Source: Diphasiastrum complanatum (lineage: Eukaryota > Streptophyta > Lycopodiopsida > Lycopodiales > Lycopodiaceae). Taken from it: a stretch of 64,000 bases of DNA. The position numbers and the translations under genes are program-made. Each line of letters starts with the position of its first letter. The first letter of the stretch is position 1. The stretch is from NCBI GenBank assembly GCA_029204225.1, contig CM055098.1:53621824-53685823 (forward strand), read 5' to 3'. Under the pieces are notes generated by a model. It saw nothing but the letters and a program-made list of their open reading frames with translations. It made no database searches and was not told where the DNA came from. Of the stretch, positions 12,543-23,500 are shown piece by piece.

Positions 12543-13380
12543 AGAGCAACGTCAAGAGAACTTGAATCATCGTAACAGGAGCTATGATCAAGCTCTTGCA
12601 GTTAGTGGATGAGGTGGAAGATTTAGCCGTGGAAGGTATCAATCGAGAGGAGGAAACTCAAGTCGGGGATCATTTCAACAATTTCATGAGCAAGTCAATG
12701 ATAGTCCAAATCGAGACAGTTGGAATCAAGGCTGAGGTCAAGGACGTGGCTATTCAAGACAAAATAAACCTGGAAATTGTAGGTACTACAACAAACCTGG
12801 CCACTGGGAGCGTGAATGCTTCAAGAAACAGAAGGAGATGGGACAAAGAAAAGACAAATGGCAAGCGGGAAATTATGCTGATCAACATGAATTTGATGAC
12901 TATTATTATGAAGATAATTATACTGATCAACATCAATACGATGATGATCAATATGAAGATGATACAGGTGAGAGTTCAAAATTGTTCATTACAGCATTAA
13001 TGACAAGTGATGAAGCCAAGGATACCTGGTACATTGATAGTGGTGCATCCAAGCACATGACTTCAAGGAAATAGTGGTTTTCTGAACTCAAGGAAACTAA
13101 CAATGGTGATGAAGTTGGACAAGTTGATGGCAAATTTATATTTGTTAAAGGAGTTGCAGTGGTACCACTGAAGTTAGCCAGTGGGAAGATAAAGAGATAA
13201 GCAATGTGCAATATGTACCTGGCTTGGCTAACAATCTACTATCTAATGGGATGATGGCTGATCAACAACTCAAGGTTGAGTTTGACAGTGACAAATGTCT
13301 TGTCAAAGACATCAAGAATCACTACAAAGTGATTGCTATAGGAGCTAGAGTCAACGAGAATCGACTCTACAATTGAATGC
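12543..13380 (+). pseudogene. Copia gag zinc knuckle and protease remnant
   Basis: The plus strand holds an Arg/Gly/Ser/Gln-rich stretch, then CRYYNKPGHWERECF, a zinc knuckle with the second cysteine changed to tyrosine. An Asp/Tyr/His-rich linker and DTWYIDSGASKHMT follow, the latter with the copia protease DSGA. Several stops follow. The Gly/Arg-rich linker differs from element A, so this belongs to another copia lineage. Confidence 0.75.
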
Positions 13381-13388
13381 GAGATCTT

Positions 13389-13910
13389 TTACTCAAGCTT
13401 TGGTAAGCACTGTTGATAGTCGAAGTCAACATAATTTCCAGAAATTACTTGCTTACCCTTTTGATCATATGTGAGCCTTGGAGGTACTTGTCTTTCTCTT
13501 GATGTTCTCCTTGGCTTTTGACTAGATGAAGGTCCATCATCATCACCATCCAAAGTAGGATCCTTCTCATCAACATCAAGAATGTTAGATCCATCCACTC
13601 TACCATCAATCATGCTTGAAGACACCTTTGGAATGTTCCCCTCATCAAAAATGACATCTCTTCAATGCAATTCAAGAGGACTTTGCATGAATTCACTTAA
13701 TTTACCTATAGTATAGCTTAGATCTGGTCTAGAAATAGTAAGATATATCAAGGATCCTATTAGTAATCTATAAAGAGTGATGTCCTTGAAAGATCTTTCA
13801 TTATCACTCATAGAAGACTTTAAATTTTGATCCATAGGTGTGTTACAATTCTTACATCCTTTCATTCCAAAAATAGTATATGTTAAATTTACACAAGCTA
13901 GTTTGCACAA
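13389..13910 (-). pseudogene. Copia polyprotein remnant (linker and pol)
   Basis: The minus strand reads GCKNCNTPMDQNL..SFKDITLYRLLIGSLIYLTISRPDLSYTIGKLS (13910 to 13662), which lies between reverse transcriptase and RNase H in copia. A piece with KPRRTSRERQVPPRLTYD (13625 to 13389), the integrase to RT linker, follows it. The order is reversed relative to a normal element, so rearrangement or two fragments are implied. Confidence 0.7.
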
Positions 13911-13944
13911 TTACCACTTGTAGATGACTTTGAGGCCATGTTGT

Positions 13945-14559
13945 GGGATGTCACACATGCCAAAAGCATAGGATACCTTATTCTAAGTCAGATCATTAAC
14001 CTAGATTTGGAATGGTACCTTTGGGATATGTCCAAAGAGTGCATAGATAGGGTAGAGAAAAAGTAGGAGCTAAAAATAGCATTTTTCTCATTGTTTTTGG
14101 ATCTCGAGGCATTGACCCTAAATAAGGTGGATAAAGAGGATCTTTAGGTTAGATGTTAGGGTTAGGTTATGATGAATACATAGAAGCCCTAATATGCTCA
14201 GATCTGAGCTCTACATGTATAAATATGTGATGGGATTTCCATCCAATTATGAGCAAAATCGAGATTTTCCTTCTTGACTAGTTTGAGTCTATGATTTGAT
14301 TGATGAATGCTATTGGCATAGGATTTTTTGTGATGATTGAATGAGTTTGGAGTTGCAGGTACAATACACAGGCAGCTACAGGCCATACTTTCACATGCGT
14401 GAAGAGTTTTGGAGCTAATTCATGGAGTTCAAGCCAAGATAAGCTAGGAATCAATGCATTGATTGGTAGTCTAGCTTCTAGATCTTGTTTGGATCTTAAG
14501 TAGGTGCTTTATCCATCATTTCTAGGACCAAATGGGATTATTTTGCTGTATTTTTATCA
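13945..14559 (+). mobile_element. 5' LTR of copia element D (5' truncated)
   Basis: Ends TTTTTATCA immediately before a primer site. It is similar, in reverse orientation, to the complete LTR at 31922-32608 (shared TAATATGCTCAGAT and GATGGGATTTCCATCCAA). A TATA-like TATAAATATG lies at about 14218. It carries CTTTCACATGCGTGAAG, a degraded form of the palindrome found in other LTRs here. The first part of the LTR is lost at the junction with the minus-strand fragment on its left. Confidence 0.7.
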
Positions 14560-14572
14560 TGGTATCAGAGCC
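14560..14572 (+). other. Primer-binding site, element D
   Basis: TGGTATCAGAGCC directly after the LTR, complementary to initiator tRNA-Met. Confidence 0.85.
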
Positions 14573-15364
14573 ATTCCAAGAAATGAGCTTCACTTCATGC
14601 CAAAATCATAGATTTTGATGCAATTCAGGCATTGATTGCTATCTAGACATAATGTATGAGTAGTACCTTCAATTCTTGATCAATTTGAGTGAAGAGGGAT
14701 CTAATGGTTTTTGATTTACAGGTTTTTTAGCTTCAAAATTCAAGTTGTGGTCAATTGGATCAAAATAGCAAGTATTTTGCACTTTCATCATATTGATGCT
14801 ACTCGATTTGTGGAGTCTATCACAAGGAATAGTTTTCAATCAATAAAAAGGAAGGTAGATTCTTATCTTTGGTACTGTAATAGGTCGTTTTTAGACTTAT
14901 TGAGGTCTTAGAAATTCAATTTTGGGGTCAGCCCAAAGACTTTGATAAATGTTCATCAAGGAATGCAATTCTAGTCAAGATTGTGTTCAATTTTTGCTTG
15001 ATTTGTGAGATAGTTTGGATTGATTATTGCATGATGATTCAACCTGATCTTGTAGGAATGATTTGAAGAGGCATTTATGTGCATATGATTCCTTTTGGTT
15101 CAGGTTAGGTGAATCTTATATGCTTGTGAAGTCGAGATCAAGGAGGAGGCAATTCTAGATCCATTTTTTATTCAAATTCAAGCTAGTCTCCATTCTTGTT
15201 GACATTCATAGATTTGATTTGGCTTAAGATCAGGTAGGATCTTATTGAGAGTTCAAGTTTACAGCTTTCTCAAGTCCCTAGGTAGTGGGATAGCTAGTCT
15301 TTCAATCATTTCTATTTTGCATCTATTCTTGTGATCAAGATCTTGTTTAAAGATAGATGGCTTA
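14573..15364 (+). other. Leader of element D
   Basis: Untranslated region between primer site and gag, without a convincing frame. Its length is comparable to the leaders of elements A and B. Confidence 0.5.
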
Positions 15365-16288
15365 ATGAATGCATATCTTTTGGACTCACATGATAGATTG
15401 AATGCTTCTAATTACTCAATTTGGAAGCTAAGAATGGAATCAATTCTTATTTTACAAGATCTAATGGATACAGTGAATGGTGAAGAGGATGAGCCCATTC
15501 ACCCTCAAGAAGCTACAAAATACAAAAGGAGGTGCAAGGTTGCTCTCCATTGTATAAAAATGAATGTAGCTAATGAGCTTCTTAAGAAGGTAGGTGCCTG
15601 CACGTCGACTCAAGAAGCATGGGAAACTCTTCAAAAGATATATGAATCCAAGAATACTTCAAGGTTGCTATCCCTTGAAAAATCAAATCCTTCAATGTTT
15701 TCAAGCTAAAAGAGAGAGTGGACATTCATATGTGTTGAGAGTTAAGGACTTAAACAAGGAGCTTGCTTACATAGGAGATTCCTTTAAGGAAAGTGAACTT
15801 GTTCAACTAATCTTGGACAGTTTGAGTGTGGATTTTGCTAACTAGTGCAAGGATATGCAATTATGGGAAAGTTGCCCTCACTTGAAGATCTCCAAGGAGT
15901 CCTCATGGCCGAGGAGAGTAGGAGAACTCACATCAAGTAAAGGATGGAGAAGTTTTCCCTCAATGATGGAGATGACAAGGCTCCTTTCACCACGAGCAAG
16001 AGCAAATTCAAAGGCAAGGGTGCTGCATTCAAGAAGAATCAAGTCAAAGCTGAAGATCAAGAAGGATCTTCAAGTCCAAGCTCAAACAAGCCAAAGAAGG
16101 ATAAGTCAAAGATCAAATGCTACTTTTGTGGCAAGATGGGGCACTATGCCTTGAAGTGCTTCAAGAAGAAGCAACATCAAAGTCAAGAAAACCTAGGCCA
16201 AGAGGAAGAGGAGAGCTCTCATGAAGATTCACTCATGATGTCAAGTTTCTCATCTTCAAGCATAAGAGGTGAAGACCCTAGAACATAA
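15365..16288 (+). pseudogene. Copia gag of element D, frameshifted
   Basis: Starts ATG with LLDSHDRLNASNYSIWKLRM, typical of the copia gag N-terminus, then CKVALHCIKMNVANELL. A frameshift near 15680 moves to a frame with VLRVKDLNKELAYIGDSF ending in a stop at 15843. The next block has an intact zinc knuckle CYFCGKMGHYALKCF (C-x2-C-x4-H-x4-C) and an acidic/serine end. Protease onward is missing. The protein resembles Gag of element A along its length, so D and A are related families. A one- or two-base loss plus stops makes it inactive. Confidence 0.8.
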
Positions 16289-16599
16289 TATTAAATCAAA
16301 CTCTTCTATCTATATTTTTTTGCTCTCTCTGTCTCCCACACACATCCTTCTCTTCCTCTCTCATTTGCTCATGATCATAACTCACTAAGACACATATTTG
16401 TGTTTAACTACACAAAATATACAATAGAAGGAAGATAGTGTACAATAAAAAGTTACAACGAAAGAAATCTTAGTTGAACATAACAAAACAAAAGAATCGT
16501 ACTTGGAATGAGACAAATGGAATCGATAGAGTTGAGAAGAAGCGCCAAAAGCCGATCTCCAACGTCTCCTGCAAGAATAAAAAATAAGAAAGCCCTAGA
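16289..16599. other. Unassigned stretch
   Basis: AT-rich sequence with a CT-rich patch near 16320-16370. No gene, LTR end or RNA gene recognised. Confidence 0.4.
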
Positions 16600-16925
16600 A
16601 AAATGATGTGACTTTGAGAATTCGGTCACGGACGTCGGCTTCCAACATCTGTATTATCTGTCGGAATCTGACGTCCGCTTTATGCTTCTTCTTTTTTTAT
16701 GCACGGACAGGTGACGTCATCCATTTAAGAAGTTGTAGTCTTTGAAATGGGGTGTCGGATTCCGACATTTTTATTGGCCGTCAGAATCCGACGTCCATAA
16801 AAAAAAAATTCTGGCAAATTTTTTTTTTCCAGCATTTTTTTGTGTGTGTGTCGAATTCCGACATATTATTATGTCGAATTCCAACGGATTATGAATTTTT
16901 TTGAATCCGTCAGAACCTTGTGTCG
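16600..16925. repeat. Cluster of GTCGGAATCCGAC-type palindromes
   Basis: Variants of GTCGGAATCTGAC, GTCGGATTCCGACA, GTCAGAATCCGACGTCC and GTCGAATTCCGACA recur at least six times with 20-70 base spacing. Dense self-complementary short motifs are common in CACTA or Mutator subterminal regions. No transposon terminus was identified. Confidence 0.55.
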
Positions 16926-17890
16926 AAAATCGCGCATTTTGTTGTTGTTCTTGTTTCAAACCATACAAGCACCTCTTGAGATCGCACACCTTGTTTTCCA
17001 TAACTTGCTTGATGAAGCCCTCGGGCTCCTTCATGAATATGTCCTCTTCCAAATGACCATTCAAAAAAGCATTTGACACATCCATTTGAAACAATAACCA
17101 ATCAAATTGAAAAGCAAGAGCAATGACTAGTCTTACAGTGACCATCTTTGCCACGGATGCAAAGGTCTCATCATAATCTATGCCCTTTGATTGAGCATAC
17201 TTCTTGGCTACAAGCCTTGCCTTGTGCTTTGAAACACTCCCATATTGATTCAACTTGAGCTTAAAAACTCACTTACATCCAATTACATTCCTATCCAAAA
17301 GGTAGATCAACAAGCATCCAAGTATTATTCTCCATCAATGCATTGTACTCTTCACACATAGCTTGAAACCACTCCTTTGATTCTAAAGCTTCACTAACAT
17401 TTGAAGGCTCTTCAAAAGATGTGATGAAAGCATAAGAAGAAGTACTTCCCTCGGCTTGCTTACCCTTGTCCTTGTATGTGAGCCTTGATGGCTACATCCT
17501 TGACCTTGTGGATTTGGTGTTCTTGGTTCTAGCTCCTCCTCATGATCAAGCTCCTCTTTGATCTCGACTACCTCTCTTCCAATAGAGTGGTTAGGTGAAT
17601 CATCTTCAAGCTTATGCATTCTAGTCTCATCGACATCTCTAGAAATGACAATTTTTTGAGAAGAGGGAATGTAAATTTTGTAACCTTTGCTTGCATTGCC
17701 ATAACCTACCATGATCCCCTTCATGGATGATGGATCCTCCTTGTTTGTTTGATGTTGTCTTTGTATGTAGTTCTGAACCTTAAAGTTTTTGAGATAAGGC
17801 AAATGTTTTACCATTTATAGTGCTACATGGAACTCTATTACATAAGAAGTTAGCACACATGAGAGCTTCTCCCCAAAAAGACTTAGGTAG
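16908..17890 (-). pseudogene. Copia integrase-to-reverse transcriptase remnant
   Basis: Read on the minus strand: the end of the integrase (NFLCNR..., GIMVGYGNASKGYKIYIPSS), an acidic linker, PSRLTY, EEYNALMENNTW, then [20 protein letters not shown] and [21 protein letters not shown], stopping near [10 protein letters not shown]. Frameshifts separate the three blocks. It stops before the YVDD motif and runs into the palindrome cluster. Its upstream (right) end abuts the LTR remnant of element B, so it probably predates or interrupted that LTR. Confidence 0.8.
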
Positions 17891-17964
17891 TTGTATCTAA
17901 CATCCAATCCCTCTTGTGGATCAGTTTAGGATCCATTCTTGGTCCTATTTTGCATATTTCCACA
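17891..17964 (+). mobile_element. 5' LTR remnant of element B
   Basis: The last 74 bases of the LTR, ending ATTTCCACA. It matches the ends of the LTRs at 26170-28126 and 34635-35462. Everything upstream is lost. Confidence 0.85.
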
Positions 17965-17977
17965 TGGTATCAGAGCC
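17965..17977 (+). other. Primer-binding site, element B
   Basis: TGGTATCAGAGCC directly after the LTR end. Confidence 0.9.
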
Positions 17978-18606
17978 AAGTACAAGAGGATTTATTGATA
18001 TTGATGGGGTTGATCCAAATCTAAGTCCAAATTAGCAAGTTTTTGGAAACTAACTAACTTTTGTGTAGTGAGTTGGATTTGATAGGTATACTCAAATTTT
18101 TTGGACCAGAACTTGTTGTGGACTGTATGAATACTTTTCACACGTGTGAGGCCGTACAGGTCCTATTTTGGTTAAGAAAATTCAAAGATTTGTACAATTT
18201 GACTCACACACCCAAATTGAGAGATTTTTAGTGCAAAATCAAGCTTTTTCTATAGAGATTCTATTCCTATTATTTGTTCTTGGATTAGATCAGCCAAGCT
18301 TGATTCAGGTGCATTAAATGGTCCACAAATATCTGAATGAACAATTTCAAGCACCTTAGTTGCTTTATAAACATCCTTGATTTTTTGAGTGCATGTTGAA
18401 GTTGAGAGAGTTATTGCCAAAAATCATAGATTAAGGAGTGATTTTGCAAGATTGAGACTAGAATCTAAATTTCCATCATTCTAGATTAGTTCATGAGTGA
18501 TAGGATTGAGTCTATAAGCTTTCAAATTGCTAGAAGACTTTAGGTTCAGATCTCTTAGAGAAACCATAAGAGTTTCTAGTGCTTTTTCACATTCAAAAAT
18601 GGCATC
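17978..18606 (+). other. Leader of element B
   Basis: Non-coding. It contains ACTTTTCACACGTGTGAGGC (palindrome core at 18139-18148) followed by CCGTACAGG, the same arrangement as in the leader of element A. Confidence 0.6.
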
Positions 18607-19073
18607 AATGGGTGGGTTTTTGCTTGAAGCTAGGGAAAGGCTCACATCCACTAATCATCCTAATTGGATAGTTTGAATGGAGTCTTTGCTTGTACTCCAT
18701 GATCTTTATGACATAGTACTTGAGGTGGAAGTAGAACCTCAATGAGGTGTTGAATTGGTAAAGTACAAAAAGAGATGTAGAGTTGCATTACACTACATAA
18801 AAATGAATGTGAGTAATGAACTTTTGAAGGAAATATCATCTTGTACCACATCCAAAGAGGCATGGGATTCATTGAAAGCAATTTATGGATCCCAGAATAC
18901 TTCAAGGATACTCATGCTTAGGAATCAAATTCTTCAAAGCATGAAAGGAAGTAGTGAAAGTGCCCAAAATTATGTCTTTAGGATCAAATATTTACACCTT
19001 ATGAAGTATTCTATGGCAAAAAGCCAAATCTTAGTGATTTGAAAGTTTTTGGATGTACTTGTTATGTACATAT
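18607..19073 (+). pseudogene. Element B gag fused by deletion to integrase end
   Basis: The gag-like frame begins MGGFLLEARERLTSTNHPNW, contains two stops, then YKKRCRVALHYIKMNVSNELL and RILMLRNQILQSMKGSSES. Near 18987 it jumps to sequence encoding YGKKPNLSDLKVFGCTCYVH, the end of the copia integrase. Everything between (zinc knuckle, protease, integrase core) is deleted. The frame is then cut by insertion of element A after base 19073 and resumes at 25388. Confidence 0.85.
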
Positions 19074-19935
19074 TGTTGAAAATTGTCACTTCTCACTTGA
19101 CATTGGTTCATGTAAATATTGATCAAACATTAGAATATGTTGATGATATGATTTCACACGTGTGGAGCATGTTCCCATGTGTGAAAGGATGTACTTTTCA
19201 TGTTTGTATATATCCAAATTGATTTTGTATCATTCTAGTTAGTGTGAACATGAAATGACTAGTTTTTAGTCAAGTTGACTAGTCACCTACAAATTAGCTT
19301 TTCCTTGCATGTGCATGAGTAAATGCTCCCACATGGCAAGTGGATGTTCACATGTGTGTATAGAGTACTAGAAGATAAGAGTTGACCATTTTCCTTAGAT
19401 CCTATTTTGTAGGGAATATTCCTATATTCTAGGAGACTAGCTTTTTGGATTTTAGTCATATTCTAGAAGGTCAACTATTGGATAAGGATCAAGGATGGAT
19501 CAAATGGATAGATATGAGTGATGTGGCACTCTTCACACGTGTGAAGGCCTGCTGGACTGTACCAGACTCATGGATGTACTTTATCCATAAAAGGATCATC
19601 ATTTTGCTAAGAAAATTGATGAGACTTTTGCACTCTACACTTTTGTGAGATTTCTAGTCATTTGTCTTGTGATTTTTATGCATGATTGCTATCTAGTATC
19701 ATTGTACTTGTTGTTTCAGGTGCAGGCCGTACAGTGGACAGTACTCCACACGTGTGAAGCCGCTCTCACTAAAAAATGATGTGTTGATCCATTGCTCTTG
19801 CTTAAATCCAAGTGTAGTGAATCTAGATCAAGATCTAATGTGTAGAACTTGATAGATTCATTGATTAAGCAACCAATAACTCTCTATGATTGTAAAGTAC
19901 AATCATTATTGTCCTAAAAACTGTAAAATTTATCA
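19074..19935 (+). repeat. 5' LTR of element A
   Basis: Starts TGTTGAAAATTG, ends AAATTTATCA; 862 bases. Contains three CACACGTGTG palindromes (19155-19164, 19534-19543, 19747-19756). A TATATATCC stretch near 19207 or CCATAAAAGG near 19577 could serve as TATA element; I cannot decide which. Confidence 0.95.
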
Positions 19936-19948
19936 TGGTATCAGAGCT
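19936..19948 (+). other. Primer-binding site, element A
   Basis: TGGTATCAGAGCT adjoining the LTR, complementary to initiator tRNA-Met. Confidence 0.93.
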
Positions 19949-20088
19949 AAGTAAGAGAGTGATCATTGAATCATAAATCTTGTAAAGATCATTGGCAAAA
20001 TTTGTTTTTTGGCCAATACTAGTGAGGGCGAGTTCTTCTAGAGTGATAGCTTGTAATCATTTGGATCAAAACGACTTGGAGGCTGTGT

Positions 20089-20117
20089 ATGTACTTTTCA
20101 CACGTGTGAAACCGTAC
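20089..20117 (+). promoter_or_regulatory. Long palindrome in element A leader
   Basis: A perfect 16-base palindrome TTTCACACGTGTGAAA lies between two GTAC words. The core CACGTG is the plant G-box bound by bHLH and bZIP factors. It lies in the leader, downstream of the LTR, so it could act in RNA structure or as an internal enhancer; function is inferred. Confidence 0.55.
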
Positions 20118-20531
20118 AGCAACTTTCAATTCAAGTTACTTTGTGTTTTTTGGTCCCAAAATCACAATACTAGTTCATTTTTGGTGCTTTTTGAAGCATA
20201 GTATTGATCTAGATTCATTCTAACTAATGCCTATGACCAAATAGTGTTTTGGATCATTGAAGCATTTCTTTTTAGAGTCTAAGATCAGATCTAAGAGGCT
20301 GATTTGTTCAGATCCTTAGTTGAAGTGAAATCTCTAAGAAAAGTGTAAAGCAATTTTTTTTTGTGAGAGTGAAAGCTAGAAATTTTTGGTAAGATCTTTG
20401 AGTATCATTCAAGCTTGTGTGTTAGTTTGATAGAGACAAGCCTATAGGCATTCTAGTAAGCTTTAGGCCACTTCATAGATCTTTTAAAATTCAAAAATCT
20501 TTGTGATTTTTAAAAGAGCATTCATTCTAAA

Positions 20532-23500
20532 ATGTCATCCATGGGTGGATATTTGATGGAATCAAGTGAGAGACTCACTTCCACAAATTATTCCATTTGG
20601 AAAGTGAGAATGGAATCACTCCTAGTGATCCATGATCTATATGACATAGTTCAAGGAGTAGAGGAAGAGCCTCAAACTCCCCAAGAACAAGCCAAATACA
20701 AGAAGAGAGCAAGATTAGCTCTACATTGCATAAAGTTAAATGTATGCAATGACCTCTTGAAAGAGGTGTCTTCTTGTACCTCATCCAAAGAGGCTTGGGA
20801 TTCATTAAAGAGCATTTATGAATCCAACAATACTTCAAGAATCCTCATGCTAAGAAATCAAGTTTTCCAAAGCATGAAAGGAAGTGGAGAGAGTGGACAA
20901 GAGTATGTTCTTAGGATCAAATCTCTTAACAAGGAGTTAAGTGCAATAGGAGAGAAGATCCAAGATCAAGAACTAGTACAAATCATTTTGAATGGTCTAA
21001 GTGATGAGTTTACCAACTTAGTCCAATCATTTGCCATTCAAGACTCTCTTCCATCCATTCAAAAGTTGCACAATGTTCTTGTGGCCGAGGAGAGTAGGCT
21101 TCTACACCTCAAGACAAGAATGGATAGCATGTCACTTAATGGAGGAGAGGAGAAAGCTAACTTTACATCTAAAGGCAAGAAAAAGCAAAATCCATTCAAG
21201 AAAAATCAAGGCAAGGAGGCCGAGATGAAGAATGGAGGATCTACCTCCAAAGGCAAAGTGAAGAACAAGGCAAAACTAAAGTGTTTCTTTTGTGGAAAGA
21301 AAGGACACTTTGCCTCAGAATGCTACTTGAAGAAGAATCAACAAGCCAAAGGAGATCAAGGGAACATTGCTCAAGAGGAAGAATATGAGGATGGATTCAA
21401 CACATCCTTAATGGTTGCATCTACACCAACTTCAAGTCAAGACACATGGTGGATAGATAGTGGGGCTAGTTCCCACATGTCCTTTAACAAGCATTATTTT
21501 TCTACTCTTCTATCTTGTAATGACTCTAAGAAGTCAATATACACTGCTAGTGATCAAGCATGCAAGATAGATGGCATAGGATCTATACCTCTTTGTTTAG
21601 GCACATCTAAAAGGATAGATCTAGATAATGTTTTGTATGTTCCTACCATTTCAAGAAACTTGCTTAGTGTAGGACAATTAATGGACAATGGACTAGATGT
21701 ACATTTCAAGAATGGAGTTTGTTCCATCTTGAAAAATGATAAGTGCATAGCTAGTGGCATTAAGCAAGGTAGACTTTTCAAGTTGGATGCTAATGTTGCA
21801 AGTGAAAGTGTGAACTTGGCTAGGGAGGAGCTAACTCAAGTGGAGCTTTGGCATAAGAGATTAGGCCATCCTAATCTTCAATCTATGGAGTCAATGGCAA
21901 GCAAGGAACTAGCTCTCGGCCTACCAAGAGCTTTCAAGAAGTGTGGAAAAATGTGTGAGGCATGTGGCCTTGCAAAGTCACACAAATCTTCTTACAAGAA
22001 ATCTTCATCAAGATCTCTCTCTCCCTTGGATCTCATACATTCTGATGTACATAGTTTTTCACATGCAAGTAATGGAGGTGCCTTGATGTATGTAACTTTT
22101 ATAGATGATTGTACTAGATTCACATGGATTGAGTTACTATCAAAGAAAAATCTTGTTTATGAAGCTTTCATTAAGTTCAAGTCTCTAGTAGAGAAACAAC
22201 TTAGTACTTCTATCAAAGCACTAAGATGTGATAATGGAGGAGAGTACACCTCCAATAAAATGAAAGACTTTTGTGAGATCAATGGTATTAAGTTACAATA
22301 CACTTGTTCCTACACCCCTCAACAAAATGGGGTGGCCGAGAGGAAAAATAGGAGTCTATGTGAGTGTGCAAAGTCCTTGAGGCTTGATGCATCACTTCCC
22401 ATCTCATTTTGGGGAGAAGCCATAACATGTGCTAATTATTTGTGTAATAGACTTCCTAGTAGTGCTATAGATGGGATCTCACCTTATCAAGCCTTGTTTG
22501 ATAAGAAACCCAATGTAAAATATTTTAAGATCTTTGGATGTACTTGTTATGTACACATTCCTTTGGAGACTAGAAGGAAAGAAGATGCTACCTCCTTCAA
22601 AGGAATCTTTGTTGGCTATGGAGAAAATAGCAAGGGATATAGGATATATGATCCTACATCCAAGAAAGTAAAGGTAAGCAAGGATGTACTTTTTGATGAG
22701 TCACAATTTGCTAAGAGCTTGTCAAATGGATCTAACCCATTGTGCATTGAAGATCTTGACAAATCCGAGGAGGATCTTGACAAACCCGAGGAGGATCATG
22801 ACAAACCCGAGGATGGAGATTTGGATCCAAGTCAAAAGGGGCCAAGAAGATCATCAAGGAGCAAGGCCGAGCCCTCAAGGCTTACCTATGTGGACAAGGG
22901 AAAGCAAAAGGAAGGCTCTACATCTTCTACCTCTTACTCTTTTTTAGCTACATTGATTGAAGAACCATCATCTTTTGAAGAAGCATGTAAATCTAAAGTT
23001 TGGAGAGATGCAATGCAAGTAGAGTATGATGCATTAGAAGAAAATCATACTTGGAATCTTGTAAATCTTCCAAGAGGAAAGAAACCACTTGCATGTAAGT
23101 GGATTTATAGAATTAAGTACAATCAAGATGGATCTATTAGTAAATACAAAGCTAGGCTTGTTGCTAAGGGATTTCTTCAAATAAAAGGATTGGATTATGA
23201 AGAAACATTTGCACCTGTAGCTAAGCTTGTAACTATTAGATTAATCATTTGCATTGCTACTTTGTTCAAATGGGATCTCTACCAAATGGATGTGACAAAT
23301 GCCTTCTTGAATGGCTTCTTAGAAGAGGAAATCTACATGATGCAACCCGAGGGCTTCATCAAGATTGGTGAGGAGCAAAAGGTGTGCTACTTAAGGAAGA
23401 GCCTATATGGCTTGAAGCAAGCACCTAGAGCTTGGTACTCTAGGTTGCATGATTTTCTCTATTCCCTTGGCTTTGTACTAAGTGCTTATGAACCTTCTTT

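Noticed and set aside
19445-19648. Identical 67-codon frames in both A LTRs
   Set aside because: They lie within LTR sequence, repeat only because the LTRs are repeats, and have no motif.
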